This document shows positions 35,088-47,190 of a DNA stretch of 64,000 bases, one piece after another. The notes beneath the pieces are model-generated. The model had not been told where the DNA came from and did no database searches. It saw nothing but the letters and a program-made list of their open reading frames with translations. Positions within the stretch are counted from its first letter, which is position 1. Each line of letters opens with the position of its first letter. Both the position numbers and the translations under genes were made by a program. The stretch lies in the NCBI GenBank assembly GCA_003254925.1, contig QANZ01049788.1, positions 1 through 64,000 of the forward strand, in the 5' to 3' direction. Origin of the DNA: Chamaecrista fasciculata. Taxonomy: Eukaryota > Streptophyta > Magnoliopsida > Fabales > Fabaceae.

Positions 35088-37970
35088 AAAGTATCTTTTT
35101 AGTTCCAAAACTTAATATCAAATTTTAATTTTATTCCCAAAATTTTTTCATTGTCCATTTTGTTCCTAAAATTTTATCAATTTTATCATTTACGCTAGTT
35201 CCATCTATTAAAATTTTATGTGAAATTTGAAGACTAAAAAATATACTTTTTCCGTTACATGTTTTTTAAATAGGAGTAAGGAGAAGTAAAAGTTTATTTT
35301 AGACAAACAATCTAATCAAAATAGTTAGATGTTTATTTTTCAATAAAGTGACAAGAAAAAGAAGTTAATATACTTCCTAATCTTTTCATTCATCCCGAAC
35401 ACTCACATTCCAGAAGAGAGAGAGAGAGAGAGAGAGAAGAGGCCCCATGCAATCAAATGCTTAGCTCACATCATCAAAGATTATATATATGATTCACATT
35501 TGCTATATATATATGTACCTTTGTTTTTTATGTAGACCAAACTGGTAGTTCCTTAAGAAGGAACAGCCACACATCCATGTTGATTATATATATATATATA
35601 TATATAATAAATTATTTTGGTATAAAGATGATTATTTATATTTATTAAATATAGTTATATAACTTTTTAAGAAATGCATAATAGTTTATATTTTAATAAA
35701 TATGTTTGATATTAGGTAATAATTAACTATATATACTAATACTACATAGTATAACATTCTCATCCATTTACTTCTGATACAAATAAAAAAATTAAATAAA
35801 TATTAAACAATAAAAAGATATACCCGACTGCATTATGATTAAAGAAAAAAAATGATTAGTTTTTGTAGATCAGTTTCGGAAATGAGGTACTCAGAGATTT
35901 CGAACGCATTCCCGCTGAGATTTCATTGCCGACATGTTCGTCGGAATCACGAGCATACATGTTCCTTTGGGTTTGGGAACGAAAGAGAGTAAGAGTTTAG
36001 AGAGAGAGGGGGAGAGAAACTTAGGGTGAAATTTCATTTATTATCACAAAACTTTTCTTTTTTTGTGTCAAAGTCCTCTCATACAAATAGGGAGTCAAAT
36101 GCATAAAAATTAATAGTTAAAGTCTTAAAATAATATTTTAATCAAAATTTCCGTCAATTTTTGAATGGAAATATACCTCAGGACTCTTTTTGTTAACGGA
36201 GCAAACCACAAGGACCATGTTTGACACTTTTTAAACCACAGGAACCCTATCTGAAAATGGGCCAAACCACAGGACCCTTTTGTGTCATTTATCCTAATAT
36301 AAAATTATGCTTCTTTTATTGTAGTTTATGCAATAATTTATAAAGTTGTTTTTTCTTTTTTTATATTGATCTCGTTAATACTGCATGACTATTATTTCTT
36401 TATTTTTTAAAAAGTATGAAGTCAAAAGTTAAATTTTTTTAGTTTGGAACATCTACATTTCCCTTTTCATATATATTTGTTTTTGTAAAATTAGAAAAAA
36501 AAAGAAGAGAAATAAAATGATAAGTCCCATTAAATAATAAATATATATGACTCAAACTTTTTCAATCTCTTTTTCTCTCTCTCTAACTCTAACTCTAACT
36601 CTATAGAAAATGTAAAGAAGATAAAGAAAAAATGTAGAGAAGAGAAATGTAAAAGATCTAATTCCTTAGGCATATAATAAACTATTTGGATCATTTAGTG
36701 CACTATAGTCTATAGATATAGTGTTGAGAGGAAAGGAATGAGTATAGAGAGAAAGTGAGTCCCACCGACACTTTCTTTCTTTACCCTGTTTTTTTCTCTC
36801 TCGGCACTACACATTTAGTATTATAAAGGAACAAGCCCATAGGATTGAAATTTGAATTAGTATGATTTAACTAATAAGTCTCATTATGATATTTCTTAAA
36901 ATACTTTTTGTTGCACGACGTTAAACTGCAAAAATTAAAAACTGACAAAAACAAGCTAATAAAGAATGTGATTAATTAGTGTTTCTGTTGTTGTCCTTTT
37001 CTTAATTTTTAAAGTAGAGAGGACTAAACTGCATAAGTCTTCAAATTGAATGGATACTCTGTACTATTAAAATTAGTCAAGGGACCTTTTGACAAAAAAG
37101 TTGGATTTTTTGGTGGGGTCCACTAAGAGGACACTTGCTTACTTCTTATTAGTTATTATGTTAGAACATGGGATGCAACAATAGGACATTTTGCATTATA
37201 AAATAACCCATATATCTATTTATATATCTATAAGCTATATCTGTATCATTTTGTGTAACAATAATAACTTAAGGCTTCAAGTTCAGTACTACAGCTACAG
37301 CCTCCATAGAGGAGACAACTTCACGGCTTTGCCAATTGCCATGCCTACTTCAACTTGCCATTAATTATTAGTAATTATGAACTTATTACTTTTTATCACC
37401 TTTTTGCTCCCATATTTATTTTATTTTTATTTTGACCCAAAATTAATTTAAAGTTATATATATTTTTTGAACAAAAAACTGATTCTTTGTTTTTTTTAAA
37501 AAAAAAATTACAACTTCTCTGAAAAATCTACCTTCAATAAGCGCATTATAGTAATTAGACATCGTTAATATAATTGATGATTTTAGAAAAAAAACGATAA
37601 ACTATGAAACTAAAGTAACAATTTTTTTTTTTCGTGGAAACTAAAATAACAATTTCATGTATGTGACTTTGTTTGTATGTTACCTCGGAGAAGAGAACAT
37701 GCACTAGAATATTATTCCGGATCCCTAGCTAGCTTGATTAACGTATTGTATTTGATTTTTCTGCTAGTGATGCATAAGTATCAAATATTGTACATATATG
37801 ATTCCTGCAATTTTCCCGGGAAAATTACAGGAGGAGACAGCCCCAAAAATGGAAAATTTTAATTATATATAAAACCTGAATCATCCGTGCTAAGCTGCCA
37901 CAACTTTCTCTCAGAAACTCTCACAGGCACTATTTCTGGGAAAATCCAAAGGAAGCAACTCATTTTCCCC

Positions 37971-38011
<41 letters not shown>

Positions 38012-38530
38012 CCTCATTATTATTACCTTGCCATTATTAAAATTTACAAGCAGTAAAAACTGAAAAGCATAAAGTACACACGCCGTAGTAATTAGCGCCA
38101 AAGAATTTATTGAAAGCCCCAAGAAATTGTACAAGAAGAAGAAGAAGAAAGTGATAAGATCGTAACTAGTATATATATTAGATATATATATATAGAGAGA
38201 GAGAGAGAAGCTTAAAATAAAATAAATGTTAAGAATAATAATATAACAGCAGATTAATTAATTATATATATTGATGAGTTTGGAATCAAATTAAGATTGG
38301 GAGGGGGATGGAAAGTTAAAAAAGTTACAAGTGATAGTAGTTCACAGTTCACTATTCTTCATTCATTATTTTTTTTGATTCCTAAGTGGTGGGTAGTAGT
38401 AGCCATGCCCATGCATGCAAATTGCTAGCTAATTAACTAGCTAGCTATATCTAGCTATCTTGCATGCACTTCTTCTTTTTTTTTTGGGTTTAAATTTAAA
38501 ATATATATTTTTATATATATTAAATTACTA
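35088..38530. other. intergenic DNA between the repeat cluster and SPL8
   Basis: Half-copies of fold-back elements are seen at about 35090-35230 and 36045-36295 ('CAAACCACAGGACCCTTTTGTG'). Microsatellites are GA at 35415-35438 and AT at 37974-38009. AACTCT is repeated three to four times at 36583-36602. No gene was recognised. The stretch next to 38530 holds the 3' UTR of SPL8. Confidence 0.5.
37974..38009. repeat. (AT)n microsatellite
   Basis: An uninterrupted AT dinucleotide run about 520 bp beyond the SPL8 stop codon. Confidence 0.9.
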
Positions 38531-39887
38531 CTACCCAGTAGAGAAGAAGAGTGTGCTTGATGTTGCCGACGAGCTTTGCCGGAAGTAATCAGGTGGCGAC
38601 ACAGCTACCGTCACCGATGACGATGACTGAGCTCCGGATTCCGATGGAGACCCTGCAATATATATATATAGAAGTTGAGGGGTTTAATTAATTATTAGTT
38701 AGATGGATTAATAATATATATATAATATAGTAATTAAATGGAAAATGAATGGAAAGTATACAAATGATTATATACTTGGAAGAGAAGGTGGTTTGTGTGT
38801 ATCTTGAGTTGGGTGCTGAGTTTTTCTTCGGCGACGATTATGATCCGCCAGCCTTTTCCTGCAGCTACGTTTTCCGTTATCAAACTCCGACAGTACATGG
38901 AACCTGTAATTCATTTGAAAAATTCAAAACAGATTTAAGTAATTAATTCTGAAATTAAAATTCTCATAATTAATTTCATGCTAAGGGTACTCTCGTCTTT
39001 TCAATTCCCCTCTATCATATCCAAGCGATTGCCTTGCACTTGCAAGGTTGTTTTAGTAATTTTGCGAAGGCAGTCACGTTTTTTTCTCTCTGACGAAACT
39101 GGGAAGAGGACGGAAATGCCCTCGAAATGATTGAGGGGAAGGGGCATTAGCGTGATTTTGACCTGCTGCACTGCTGGCAGAATCGCTGAGTCAAGCCGGC
39201 GGCGATGACGGTGGCAGCTTTGGAGTGAAACTCACAGACCTTGTGACGGCGGTGGTAGTGCTTGGCGTGACTCAGATCCGCATTACATCCCTCGGCTTGA
39301 CACCTCGGCGACGCGTTGTTCGAGGAAGTCGTGGACCCGGGTTCGCCGCCGACCGGCCTGGACCGGCGGTAGAGCCGGCTCACGAAGTCGTCTTCGGAGG
39401 AGGCGAAGTAGGTACGGCCTCCGAGGTTGAGTCCAATTCGAGAAGGCCCGAAGTCCATGGGCCGGCCCATGTCCTCAGACTTCGGCACCACCAGAAGCCC
39501 ACCGGGCCCCGCGTTTACCGGAGGGAGTGGGTCAAGCGAGAACATGGAATGATGATGGTGATGAGGCGGGAACGGGGACGAAGATGATGACGCGCCGGCG
39601 AAGGCGCGTGGGTCGAAGAGGGAGTGGTGTTGCTGGTTGTGGTTGTGGTTGTGGGGGTTGAAGTGGTGGTGGAGAGAGAAATCGACGGTGGTGGTGGGCG
39701 GTGGCTGGGAAATCAGGTGGTCTGGTAAGAAGGGGTGGGAGCCATAGTGCTCGAAGATTTGGCGGTGGGTTTGGTCGGACTCTGCGGCGGCTGCTGCTGC
39801 TGCTGCCGCGGCAGCAGCGGCGGCGGCGGCGTCGTCGTTGCCGGTGAGCATTATAGTGGAGGGGTTGCCCCATTCGTAGTCCAACAT
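38531..39887 (-). CDS. SPL8: SPL8, SBP-box transcription factor (not miR156-regulated)
   Basis: The exons on the minus strand are 39887-39163, 38903-38776 and 38652-38531 (975 nt, 324 aa plus stop); all are GT-AG and in frame. The start [10 protein letters not shown], the [12 protein letters not shown]...[11 protein letters not shown] block (150-178) and the short Ser-rich tail ending LFFSTG are hallmarks of SPL8, which acts in anther, pollen-sac and gynoecium development and gibberellin response. The SBP domain spans about 196-269. Zinc site 1 is C196, C201, C218 and H221; zinc site 2 is C237, C240, H244 and C256; the basic tail is RRRRK (265-269). Intron 1 splits the domain after CQQCS, at the same point as in the SPL gene at 14.2 kb. 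The N-terminal region has a 16-Ala run (20-35) in mixed GCN codons and His/Asn-rich stretches. No miR156 site is present in the coding exons, as expected for SPL8. Arabidopsis SPL8 is of similar length. Confidence 0.95.
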
Positions 39888-40320
39888 TCTGACGACGTCG
39901 TTTTGAGCTGGAAACTACTGAACGAAGAACCCTAAGGAAATTAAAAGAGAAGAGAAGAGAGGAAGAAAGAGTGTAGAGTAATGGCGTGCAGATGAAGTAT
40001 TGTGGTAGAGAGAGAACAGAGAGGGAGATGATGGATGGGGAAGAGAGGTGTGTATGAGTGTGTGCTTAAAAGATCTCACTTTGGGCCTCTAAAAGCTGAA
40101 CCCTTTTGTCCCTTTGTGTCTCTCTCTTAGGGTTCTTACTTCTTATTACAGTTTCTCTCTCATCAAGAGAAGTGAAGACCAATGGTGGGTGGGTGAGAGA
40201 GAGAGAGAGAAGTGAGAGTGTGTGTGTGAGTGAGGGAAACTGAGTTACATGACTTATGACTATGAGGCGGCTTCTGCAGTGAGAGGGCCATTGGCAGTTG
40301 TTAGGGATAATCATCAACAC
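39888..40320 (-). promoter_or_regulatory. 5' leader and proximal promoter of SPL8
   Basis: Directly upstream of the SPL8 start the minus strand is CT-rich (39940-40030 and 40196-40210), typical of plant 5' leaders. The exact transcription start cannot be fixed, and no convincing TATA box was seen. The 84-codon frame at 40066-40320 on the same strand lies in this region and is probably not translated. Confidence 0.4.
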
Positions 40321-40417
40321 AACTAGTAAAATATATCAATACACTCCATTCTAGTTTTTATCTTCCAATTTAAATATCAACAATTATCACAATTAACTTT
40401 TTTAAAAAATGTAACTA

Positions 40418-40705
40418 TAATAAGAAGGGTCCTTCTAATACGTGTCCTAAGGCACATGTTAAAGTTTCTTTTGATTTTTATTTTTGTCCTTAGGACACAT
40501 GTTAAGGTTTCTTTTAATTTTTTTTTGGTCCTTAGGGCACATGTTAAGGTTTCTTTTGATTGATCAAGTGAGTTTTCAAACATAAAAAATTAGTATCTTT
40601 TAAATAAATTTTTGTAGATTTCAAGATATGACATGTTCTATTAACCAATCAGAAGAAACATTAAAATGTGCCCTAAGACACATATTAGATAAATCCTAAT
40701 AAAAA
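40418..40705. mobile_element. Mutator-type MITE upstream of SPL8
   Basis: The element (40427-40696) opens GGGTCCTTCTAATACGTGTC and closes ACACATATTAGATAAATCC. It is flanked by TAATAAGAA and TAATAAAAA (9 bp, one mismatch). The left part holds three tandem units of about 58 bp built on 'GTCCTTAGGACACATGTTAAGGTTTCTTTT'; the right part has one inverted unit. It sits about 540 bp upstream of the SPL8 start codon. Confidence 0.75.
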
Positions 40706-42590
40706 TACCTGTTAAGGAAAATTGGCGCATTCATAATTTTTTCAACTAAAATATTATTATTTTTTTAAGAAAAAAAAGAACTAAAATATTATTTTAAAAA
40801 ACATATTTCTAAAAATAACACCAACAATAATTAGAACTTTTTTTAACGTGATCCAGTTCGACTATATAAATTAATTAACATCAACGTATTTTATTTTTAT
40901 ACAATTCCGTCAATAAATAAATTTTTAAAATAATATTTTCCATAATTTTTTTATTTTCTTTTTTCTTGTATTATTGAACTATCACTCATCTAGTCTATTT
41001 TATATATGAGAGCTTCTAAAGACCTTTTTCTTTTATGTATCAAAACCACTTAACATGTATTTTGACTAATTTCTCTATGATAGATACTATTATAACTTTC
41101 TAGCTAATATATTGATTCCTAATTTTATCTTTTTTCAGTATGACTGCTTATCATTTTTATTATTTTAACAAAAAATCTAAAAATAGTATAATTTAATAAT
41201 TAATATATAATAATAAATATTTATTATTATAAAAACGTTTTGTCCTTATTTATTTTTAAAATAACTTCTGACCCAAAAATAAAAAATCCCAGCATACTTA
41301 TGAGATACAGATATTTTGACTATCCCTAGTTGTTGCAGCAGCAGTGAAGTGTACTGTCAAACGTCCAAATTACCATTTTGACCATAGGAAAATGTACATA
41401 TTGCGACAAACATAAAACTTTCACAACCTTTTTAGTTCCTATGGGCTATGCCTCAAATTGCCAAATACAAGTAATTACCCTCTCTCTTTCTCTGCTCAAT
41501 CAAACCAACATGGTAAAAATATTAATAATTAATAATAATAATAAGAAGAAGAAAGCAGGAGAGTCAATCATCACTGATCACTCATTGCTAGTACCGGTAA
41601 ATACTATTTAATATTATAATCTAAGTAAATTAGTTTGGTAGACTACTAGACACAGCGACCTCCACATATATTTGTTGTATTCTTACATTATTTAAAAACT
41701 TTTTAATATTTTTGTTTGAACAATAATTAATAACAGCTTGACTTGCTATGCTGGACTTAAATTAAATTGTTAATTACTATAGATATAGTCCTCACTCAAA
41801 TTTCAATCAAAGTAGTCATGCATGCATGCATGCAAGTACTGTTAAAATGACAAGTAATTTTTCTTCTGAAGTATCAATTAAGTGAACTATTTGATTAAAA
41901 GAAAATTAAGAATTAAGATAACATATATCATATATCATATATCATATATATATATATATTCCAAAGGCAAATAAATGGTGTTTGAGAAAAGAAAACCGAG
42001 TAGTGGCATTAAAATGGTGGGCCCACAGTCAGTTTGGGTTTGTTCGAATTGATGTGTGGCCCAAGGGAAGAAGATGTGTGATGATTAAGTTGATATATAT
42101 ATATATATATATATATATGTGGATCTCATGCTTTTGATTATTTAATTTTCTTCTCTTTTTTATTTTCTACTTTCGAAAACACACCCAATTTAGTTTGTTT
42201 TTGATGACTTGAAAGGGACTCTTAATTAAATCTGCAGCACCTTGTGTTTCTTTGTTTTAGTGTAAATGCATGTTTTATTTGACCCCTTAACTCTGAAAAA
42301 CCACGTGATTCTTCTTTTAATCTTTCTTTATCAACACCTAATTCCAGGCTTCATATCCTTCAATATATTGTCTCAAAACCAATTGCTCTACCTAGGTTAA
42401 ATTTGCTTTTTAACACAATAATTTGACTGTTTTTTTTGTTAGTAGAATATTCATGGCTAAATTTTTTCTTTTTAGTCTTCAATCTTCATAGTTTCTCAAG
42501 ACTTTTTAGATAAATATCATACGAAGATGCTACTTGATATATATTTTTAATTACATGTTAGATAATGTCTTACTCTTATGTAAAAGTATA
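40706..42590. other. AT-rich intergenic DNA
   Basis: No gene was supported. It contains a CATG-type run (TCATGCATGCATGCATGCAAG) at about 41816-41836, an AT microsatellite at 42092-42118 and a TGGGCCCACA motif at about 42019. Confidence 0.45.
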
Positions 42591-42597
42591 ATTTGTT

Positions 42598-42795
42598 AAG
42601 TAGTTTGACAAATAATAAAAATAATAACACATACATATAATATATATTATGAATAAATATGATAATCTTTTAAATTTTTATTAAAATTGATGAAATTTTA
42701 ATTATATATATATATATATCGTATTGTGTCACATAATCTTAAGAATTTGACATATCTGTATCTGTATTTGTTTTGTATCGCGTGTCTAGGATTGC
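42598..42795. mobile_element. worn MITE of the GACACG-rich family, copy F
   Basis: TTGACAAATAATAAAAATAATAACACATACATATAAT, the TATTATGAATAAATATGATAATC segment, then GTATTGTGTCACATAATCTTAAGAATTTGAC and ...CGCGTGTC follow the order of the right two thirds of copy C. Both termini are lost. Confidence 0.5.
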
Positions 42796-43899
42796 AAGTA
42801 TTTTCAAAACTATTAAATGTAACATAACAAATTTATTAGTGCCAAAAGTGTTATGTCAAAAGTATTAAACATAGCAAATATTTTTTTTTACTTGTGGTCT
42901 AGTTATGATTACCTTATTGAACTTTCACAATTTTGTGAATTCTAGCATTTTTAAATTAATTCTTTTTAAACTTTTTAGTAGATGAGAAATTATATATATG
43001 TATATGTAATGTGAAAACTAGTTAATAAAACTAGATAAGAGATATGAAATTGGAGTTAAATACTAGTTTATGAAAGTTCAAGAAAGGTGTTTGTAAAATT
43101 TAATAGTTGAAGGTATGTATTTTCAACTAGCTCGACCTAGTTGTAGACAAGTGTTATAATAATTTGCTATGTTTGATAATTCATGAAATTAATTGAAACC
43201 TTGAACTTAATACATAGTTTAGGGATTTATATGCAATTAAGCCACAGTTAAACGTGACATTTGTTTTTCTTCCTGGACTTTTTATAAGGTTAAAATGACA
43301 TATATAATTATATATATTAATTATATTAGCAAAATTAAATAGAATACCAACCAAAAGTTTGATGTCACTGCAAATTTAATGAACTTACGGAGACCAAGAC
43401 ATTTTCTTAAAAAAGTTTGAATGTGGTTTTGAGTATACTACTTAATTAATATAAAATTATAGAAAAGTATCAATTTATTAACTAAAAGGGTTTAGCATCA
43501 TTCAAGCTTCTTGTTTTGGTTAATTCTCAATGCGTGCCTTTGTGAAGTATTGACGACGAAATAGACAGACGTATTACCTAACATTACACTATATATCCAC
43601 TATACAATTCTCTCTTCCACATTTTGTCCTCAAGTATAGTATTAGCAAAACTCCAATTAATCATTACACTTGATTCCTATGTAATTGGTCCCTAAAGTTT
43701 TAACCCTTAAACTGTGAACTTCATACCTACCATTTGTATCTAACATTACATCATGTGAAAATTCAATTAATCATTCATTTTATTTCTATGCTGTAATAAC
43801 TTTTAAACACACAAGATTTGGAAGAGAGAAAAGTTGTGTGAGGAAAGAAGCAGAGCTGTTTTTTTTTTTTGGCCAAGGGGCAAGGAGCTTAGCTGTTTA

Positions 43900-43926
43900 T
43901 AATATATATATATATATATATATATA
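43900..43926. repeat. (AT)n microsatellite
   Basis: An AT dinucleotide run; the flanks are ordinary intergenic DNA. Confidence 0.8.
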
Positions 43927-43984
43927 AACACAAACACAAAGTATTACTAAAATTAGGAGGAGAGAGCCCATATATAGTGAGACC

Positions 43985-44490
43985 ATTTAAGACTGTCAGC
44001 AAATAAAATCAAATAAGACTCTAAAGTGGATTTAAGACCAATTTTCATAATACTTTTTGGTCTTAAACTCCCTTTCGGGTTTGATTTATCCTCATTTGCA
44101 CAATTGGGTAGAAAAAGAAGACTCATCAAAAGTAACTCGCGTCGTAGCTCCGAATTCGTCGCATATGGATTTGAAACAAGAGGGATATGACCAACTTTGT
44201 TAATTTAAACAATAAAACGAGCAGCTCTCTTTCATAACTCAATTTGACCTTATTTGTTGAGGGTCTTAATTGAATAAAAAAAATGACTCGTCAAAAGTAG
44301 AACGTAACTCCGAATTTATTGCATTCAAACTTGAATTGAGAGATATATGATCACACTTAATTCTTAGGACCAAAGAGATAAACTTTTGAAAACTTGTAAG
44401 ACTGAAATTGCAATGAGAAATAATAAAAAGACTAGATTACAACCTTTGCTAAACATAAAGGACCAAAAGTGCATTTTGGCTGAAATAATT
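43985..44490. repeat. dispersed repeat with internal duplication, copy 1
   Basis: Two related blocks of about 190 bp follow each other. Each carries 'TTTGA(C/T)TTAT..CATTTG', then 'GACTCATCAAAAGTA', then 'CTCCGAATTCGTCGCAT', then 'GAGGGATATGACCA'. The whole unit recurs at 50945-51470. The right border ends in 'AAAGGACCAAAAGTGCATTTTGGCTG', so the element may belong with the fold-back group. No protein is encoded. Confidence 0.55.
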
Positions 44491-45235
44491 GCATTTAGAT
44501 TCGAAGAATTTTGTTGGTTACCTAACTAACACATTATTTACTCATGCATATTGGATGGTGACAATAGCAACTTCATGAAAAATAATTAGAAAAATTTACA
44601 CAGATCAATACCTCCTCAACTCTCAACTATTGAATTTGATATATATTTGTTTTGAGATTTTTAAAAAAATTGTTATACAAATTTTAAGACAAATATATCA
44701 AATCTAATGATTGGGAGCCTCTAGCACAGTCAAAATAAAAATTTAAACCTTTAGAATTTCAATTGTGAAAAATAAAATATAAAGAGCAAATTAAAATAAA
44801 AAGGCCCTAAAACTAAAAGTAGGTATACCATAGGGATGGAAGATGGAAGAAAAAAACGTACAAGCATGATGACGTCAAAGAAAAATTATTAAGACTTTAT
44901 TGTAAATAAATAAAATATAATGACTAAAAATGAAACGGGATAAATCTATTACGTGCTACGTAATTTCGTACCAACAACAAAAAGTAATGAATCCGTCGTA
45001 TTCTGTAATAACAATAGTGTCTGATGATGAGATTCGTCCCATATAACAACGTTTGTGAAAGATGTTTTTATTTCTCAAATCAAGAGAGAGACGTGGGAAC
45101 TTGCATTAATTTGGATAATTGGTCGATTTATTAATAAATGGTGATTATTTCATCACATTTCATGCATATTTTATATATATAAAAATATTTTCTCACTTGA
45201 TATGGTCCATGATGAACACGTTTCAAAATGAGTTT

Positions 45236-45430
45236 TTTTTGTGAAGATAAGTTTAGGTGAGTTGGGTCTCGGAAACTCACTAAGGTCGGTGTATGCCTCA
45301 AGGTTCCATGAGAGCTTATAGAGATATTTATAGATCGCCTACCAATAAGGTCTTCACATCGATAGCGAGATTCGAACTCACAACCTCATAAATTATGAGT
45401 CAACTCCTTACCAACTAGACCAATCTTCTT
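45236..45430 (-). mobile_element. tRNA-derived SINE, family 1, better copy
   Basis: On the minus strand it opens TTGGTCTAGTTGGTAAGGAG (A box at about 45408-45422) and has B box GAGTTCGAATCTCG (about 45366-45380). A body of about 120 bp follows and it ends in AACTCACCTAAACTTATCTTCAC before eight As. Spacing of the pol III boxes and the terminal A run are as expected for a plant SINE. The copy at 34018-34188 is its relative. Confidence 0.8.
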
Positions 45431-46015
45431 TATTGACTCAAAATGAGTTATTTAATTATAATTCTATAATTTTTCAGTTGTACAAAAATGCTTTGCAAAG
45501 CTTCGTTTTGAGATTGAAAGTTCTTATCTTGAATATCCCACTACAAAATTTAAACTTAGTTAGGAAGTTATTTCCATTGATTAAAAGTTCTCAACTTCTC
45601 ATCATATATGATGCTCATAGAATTGCCATCAGTTCCACATTGTATATTATGTCTTATCACTTAATCTAATTTTTTTTTTGAAAGTCACTTAATCTAAAAG
45701 TTAATAACTTGTAATGTATATTTCAAATTTCATAAACCCAAGTTACAAATATTGTGATCTAAATATTTTCTTGTTTGAAAAATCTATATAAAATAAAGGA
45801 GTTAAAATTCATCATACTAAGATGAACATTGAGCCAAATGCCTTTTTTTTTTCACACCTCTACGTGGTAATTATTTATATTGAGGAACCTTCCCCCGGCT
45901 CAATTACATCCATTTTAATTACAATAATGTTTGATCACTTTGAGAATACACAAAATTATGCTTAAGGAAAAAGTAAAAAAGAAAATAATTGTATACAAGT
46001 ACTTCTTGTATATAT

Positions 46016-46549
46016 ATAGATATTAGAGTAAAATAACTTCCCGGTCCTTGATTTTTGCACTCGCTGACAGATAGGTCCCTGAATTTTACCCATTGTATTA
46101 GCCGGTCCCCGAAATTTGCAAACGCCTAACTAATTGGTCCCTCCGTCATATTGGCGTTACAAAAATGCTGACATGGCCATAACGGACGCTGATATGTCCC
46201 GTTATGCGCTGACGTGTCCCGTTATCGCCACGTCAACACCGCTATATTCCAAAAAAAAGCTGCCACGTCATAAAATAGTGACACACGTCATAAAATAAAA
46301 AAAAAAATTAGTTAGGCGTGGCAGTTTTTTTTTTTGGAATATAACGGTGCTGACGTGGACATAACGGGACACATAAGCGCCCGTTATGGTCACGTCAGCA
46401 TTTTTGTAACGCCAATATGACGGAGGGACCAATTAGTTAGGCGTTTGCAAATTTTGGGGACCGGCTAGTACAATGGGTAAAATTCAGGGACCTATCTGTT
46501 GGCGAGTGCAAAAATCAAGGACCGGAAAGTTATTTTACTCATAGATATC
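46016..46549. mobile_element. near-perfect hairpin element, probably Mutator-type
   Basis: The arm from about 46026 (GAGTAAAATAACTTCCCGGTC) is the almost exact inverse of the arm ending at 46540 (GACCGGAAAGTTATTTTACTC). Pairing continues inward for about 220 bp through GTCCCTCCGTCATATTGGCG and CGCCAATATGACGGAGGGAC. The loop (about 46250-46315) contains CACGTCATAAAATAGTGACACACG. Flanking ATAGATATT and ATAGATATC are a 9-bp duplication with one mismatch. High arm identity suggests a young or gene-converted copy. Confidence 0.85.
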
Positions 46550-47021
46550 ATGTATAATTGGAAGCCAAAGTAAGAAAGTCGCCATAGCAAGTTGTTAACA
46601 ATTAGACAAAAAAAGGCTGGTAACAATTGTACTCCATACGTTGATTATCTATTGATGTTAACAAAAAAGCATGCTTTACCTAATTAAGTTTGTTGAGTTC
46701 AACTTCTGAAGCTATAATTAGGGCAATATATATGAACTTGGTTAGTTTGATCTTGAAGGCTTATCAAGAGGAGAATCAATAATTTAGGAACCTTCTTATA
46801 ACTTGAAAATTGAAGTTAACATCAAGAAAAAGGAGTTCCATGTAAACTAATAAGAAACAAAGTAGTATGCTTTATCTTTGGGTAATTTGAGTTTTTCATG
46901 TATCTTATGTCTTTTCTTTTTATGTGTTTGTTTAATTGATGGTCTTATTGATCTATAGAATAAATAAAATGGTCTAGGATACTAGTTTTTGAATATTATA
47001 AATACGTATTAACAAGTTTTG

Positions 47022-47190
47022 GATGCAGTCAGCGGTGATTAAGCGAACTGCATCCCAAGTTAAGAGACCTAGATTCGAATTCTAGAATCGACATTGTTGG
47101 AAGGACTTTAATTGTTTGCTCTTAAATCGAATGAGATTAGTCTTAACATAAACCGTTAAGGTTGGAAAATCCATGGTTATACTAAAAAAA
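47022..47190 (+). mobile_element. tRNA-derived SINE, family 2
   Basis: GGATGCAGTCAGCGGTGATTAAG (A-box region) is followed by CTAGATTCGAATTCTAG (B box, about 47069-47085). Then come TCGACATTGTTGGAAGGAC, TCTTAAATCGAATGAGATTAGTC and an A run at about 47184. The segment from TCGACATTG to GATTAGT matches the minus-strand copy at 34903-35087. Confidence 0.7.

Noticed and set aside
36583..36602. AACTCT repeats resembling telomere sequence
   Set aside because: The unit is CTAACT, not the plant telomere unit CCCTAAA, and there are only about three copies.
38749..38946. 65-codon plus-strand frame
   Set aside because: Antisense to SPL8 exon 2, which has a clear SBP-domain product and splice sites.
39225..39935. 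Frames of 66-120 codons on the plus strand
   Set aside because: Antisense shadows of SPL8 exon 1, caused by its GC-rich coding sequence.
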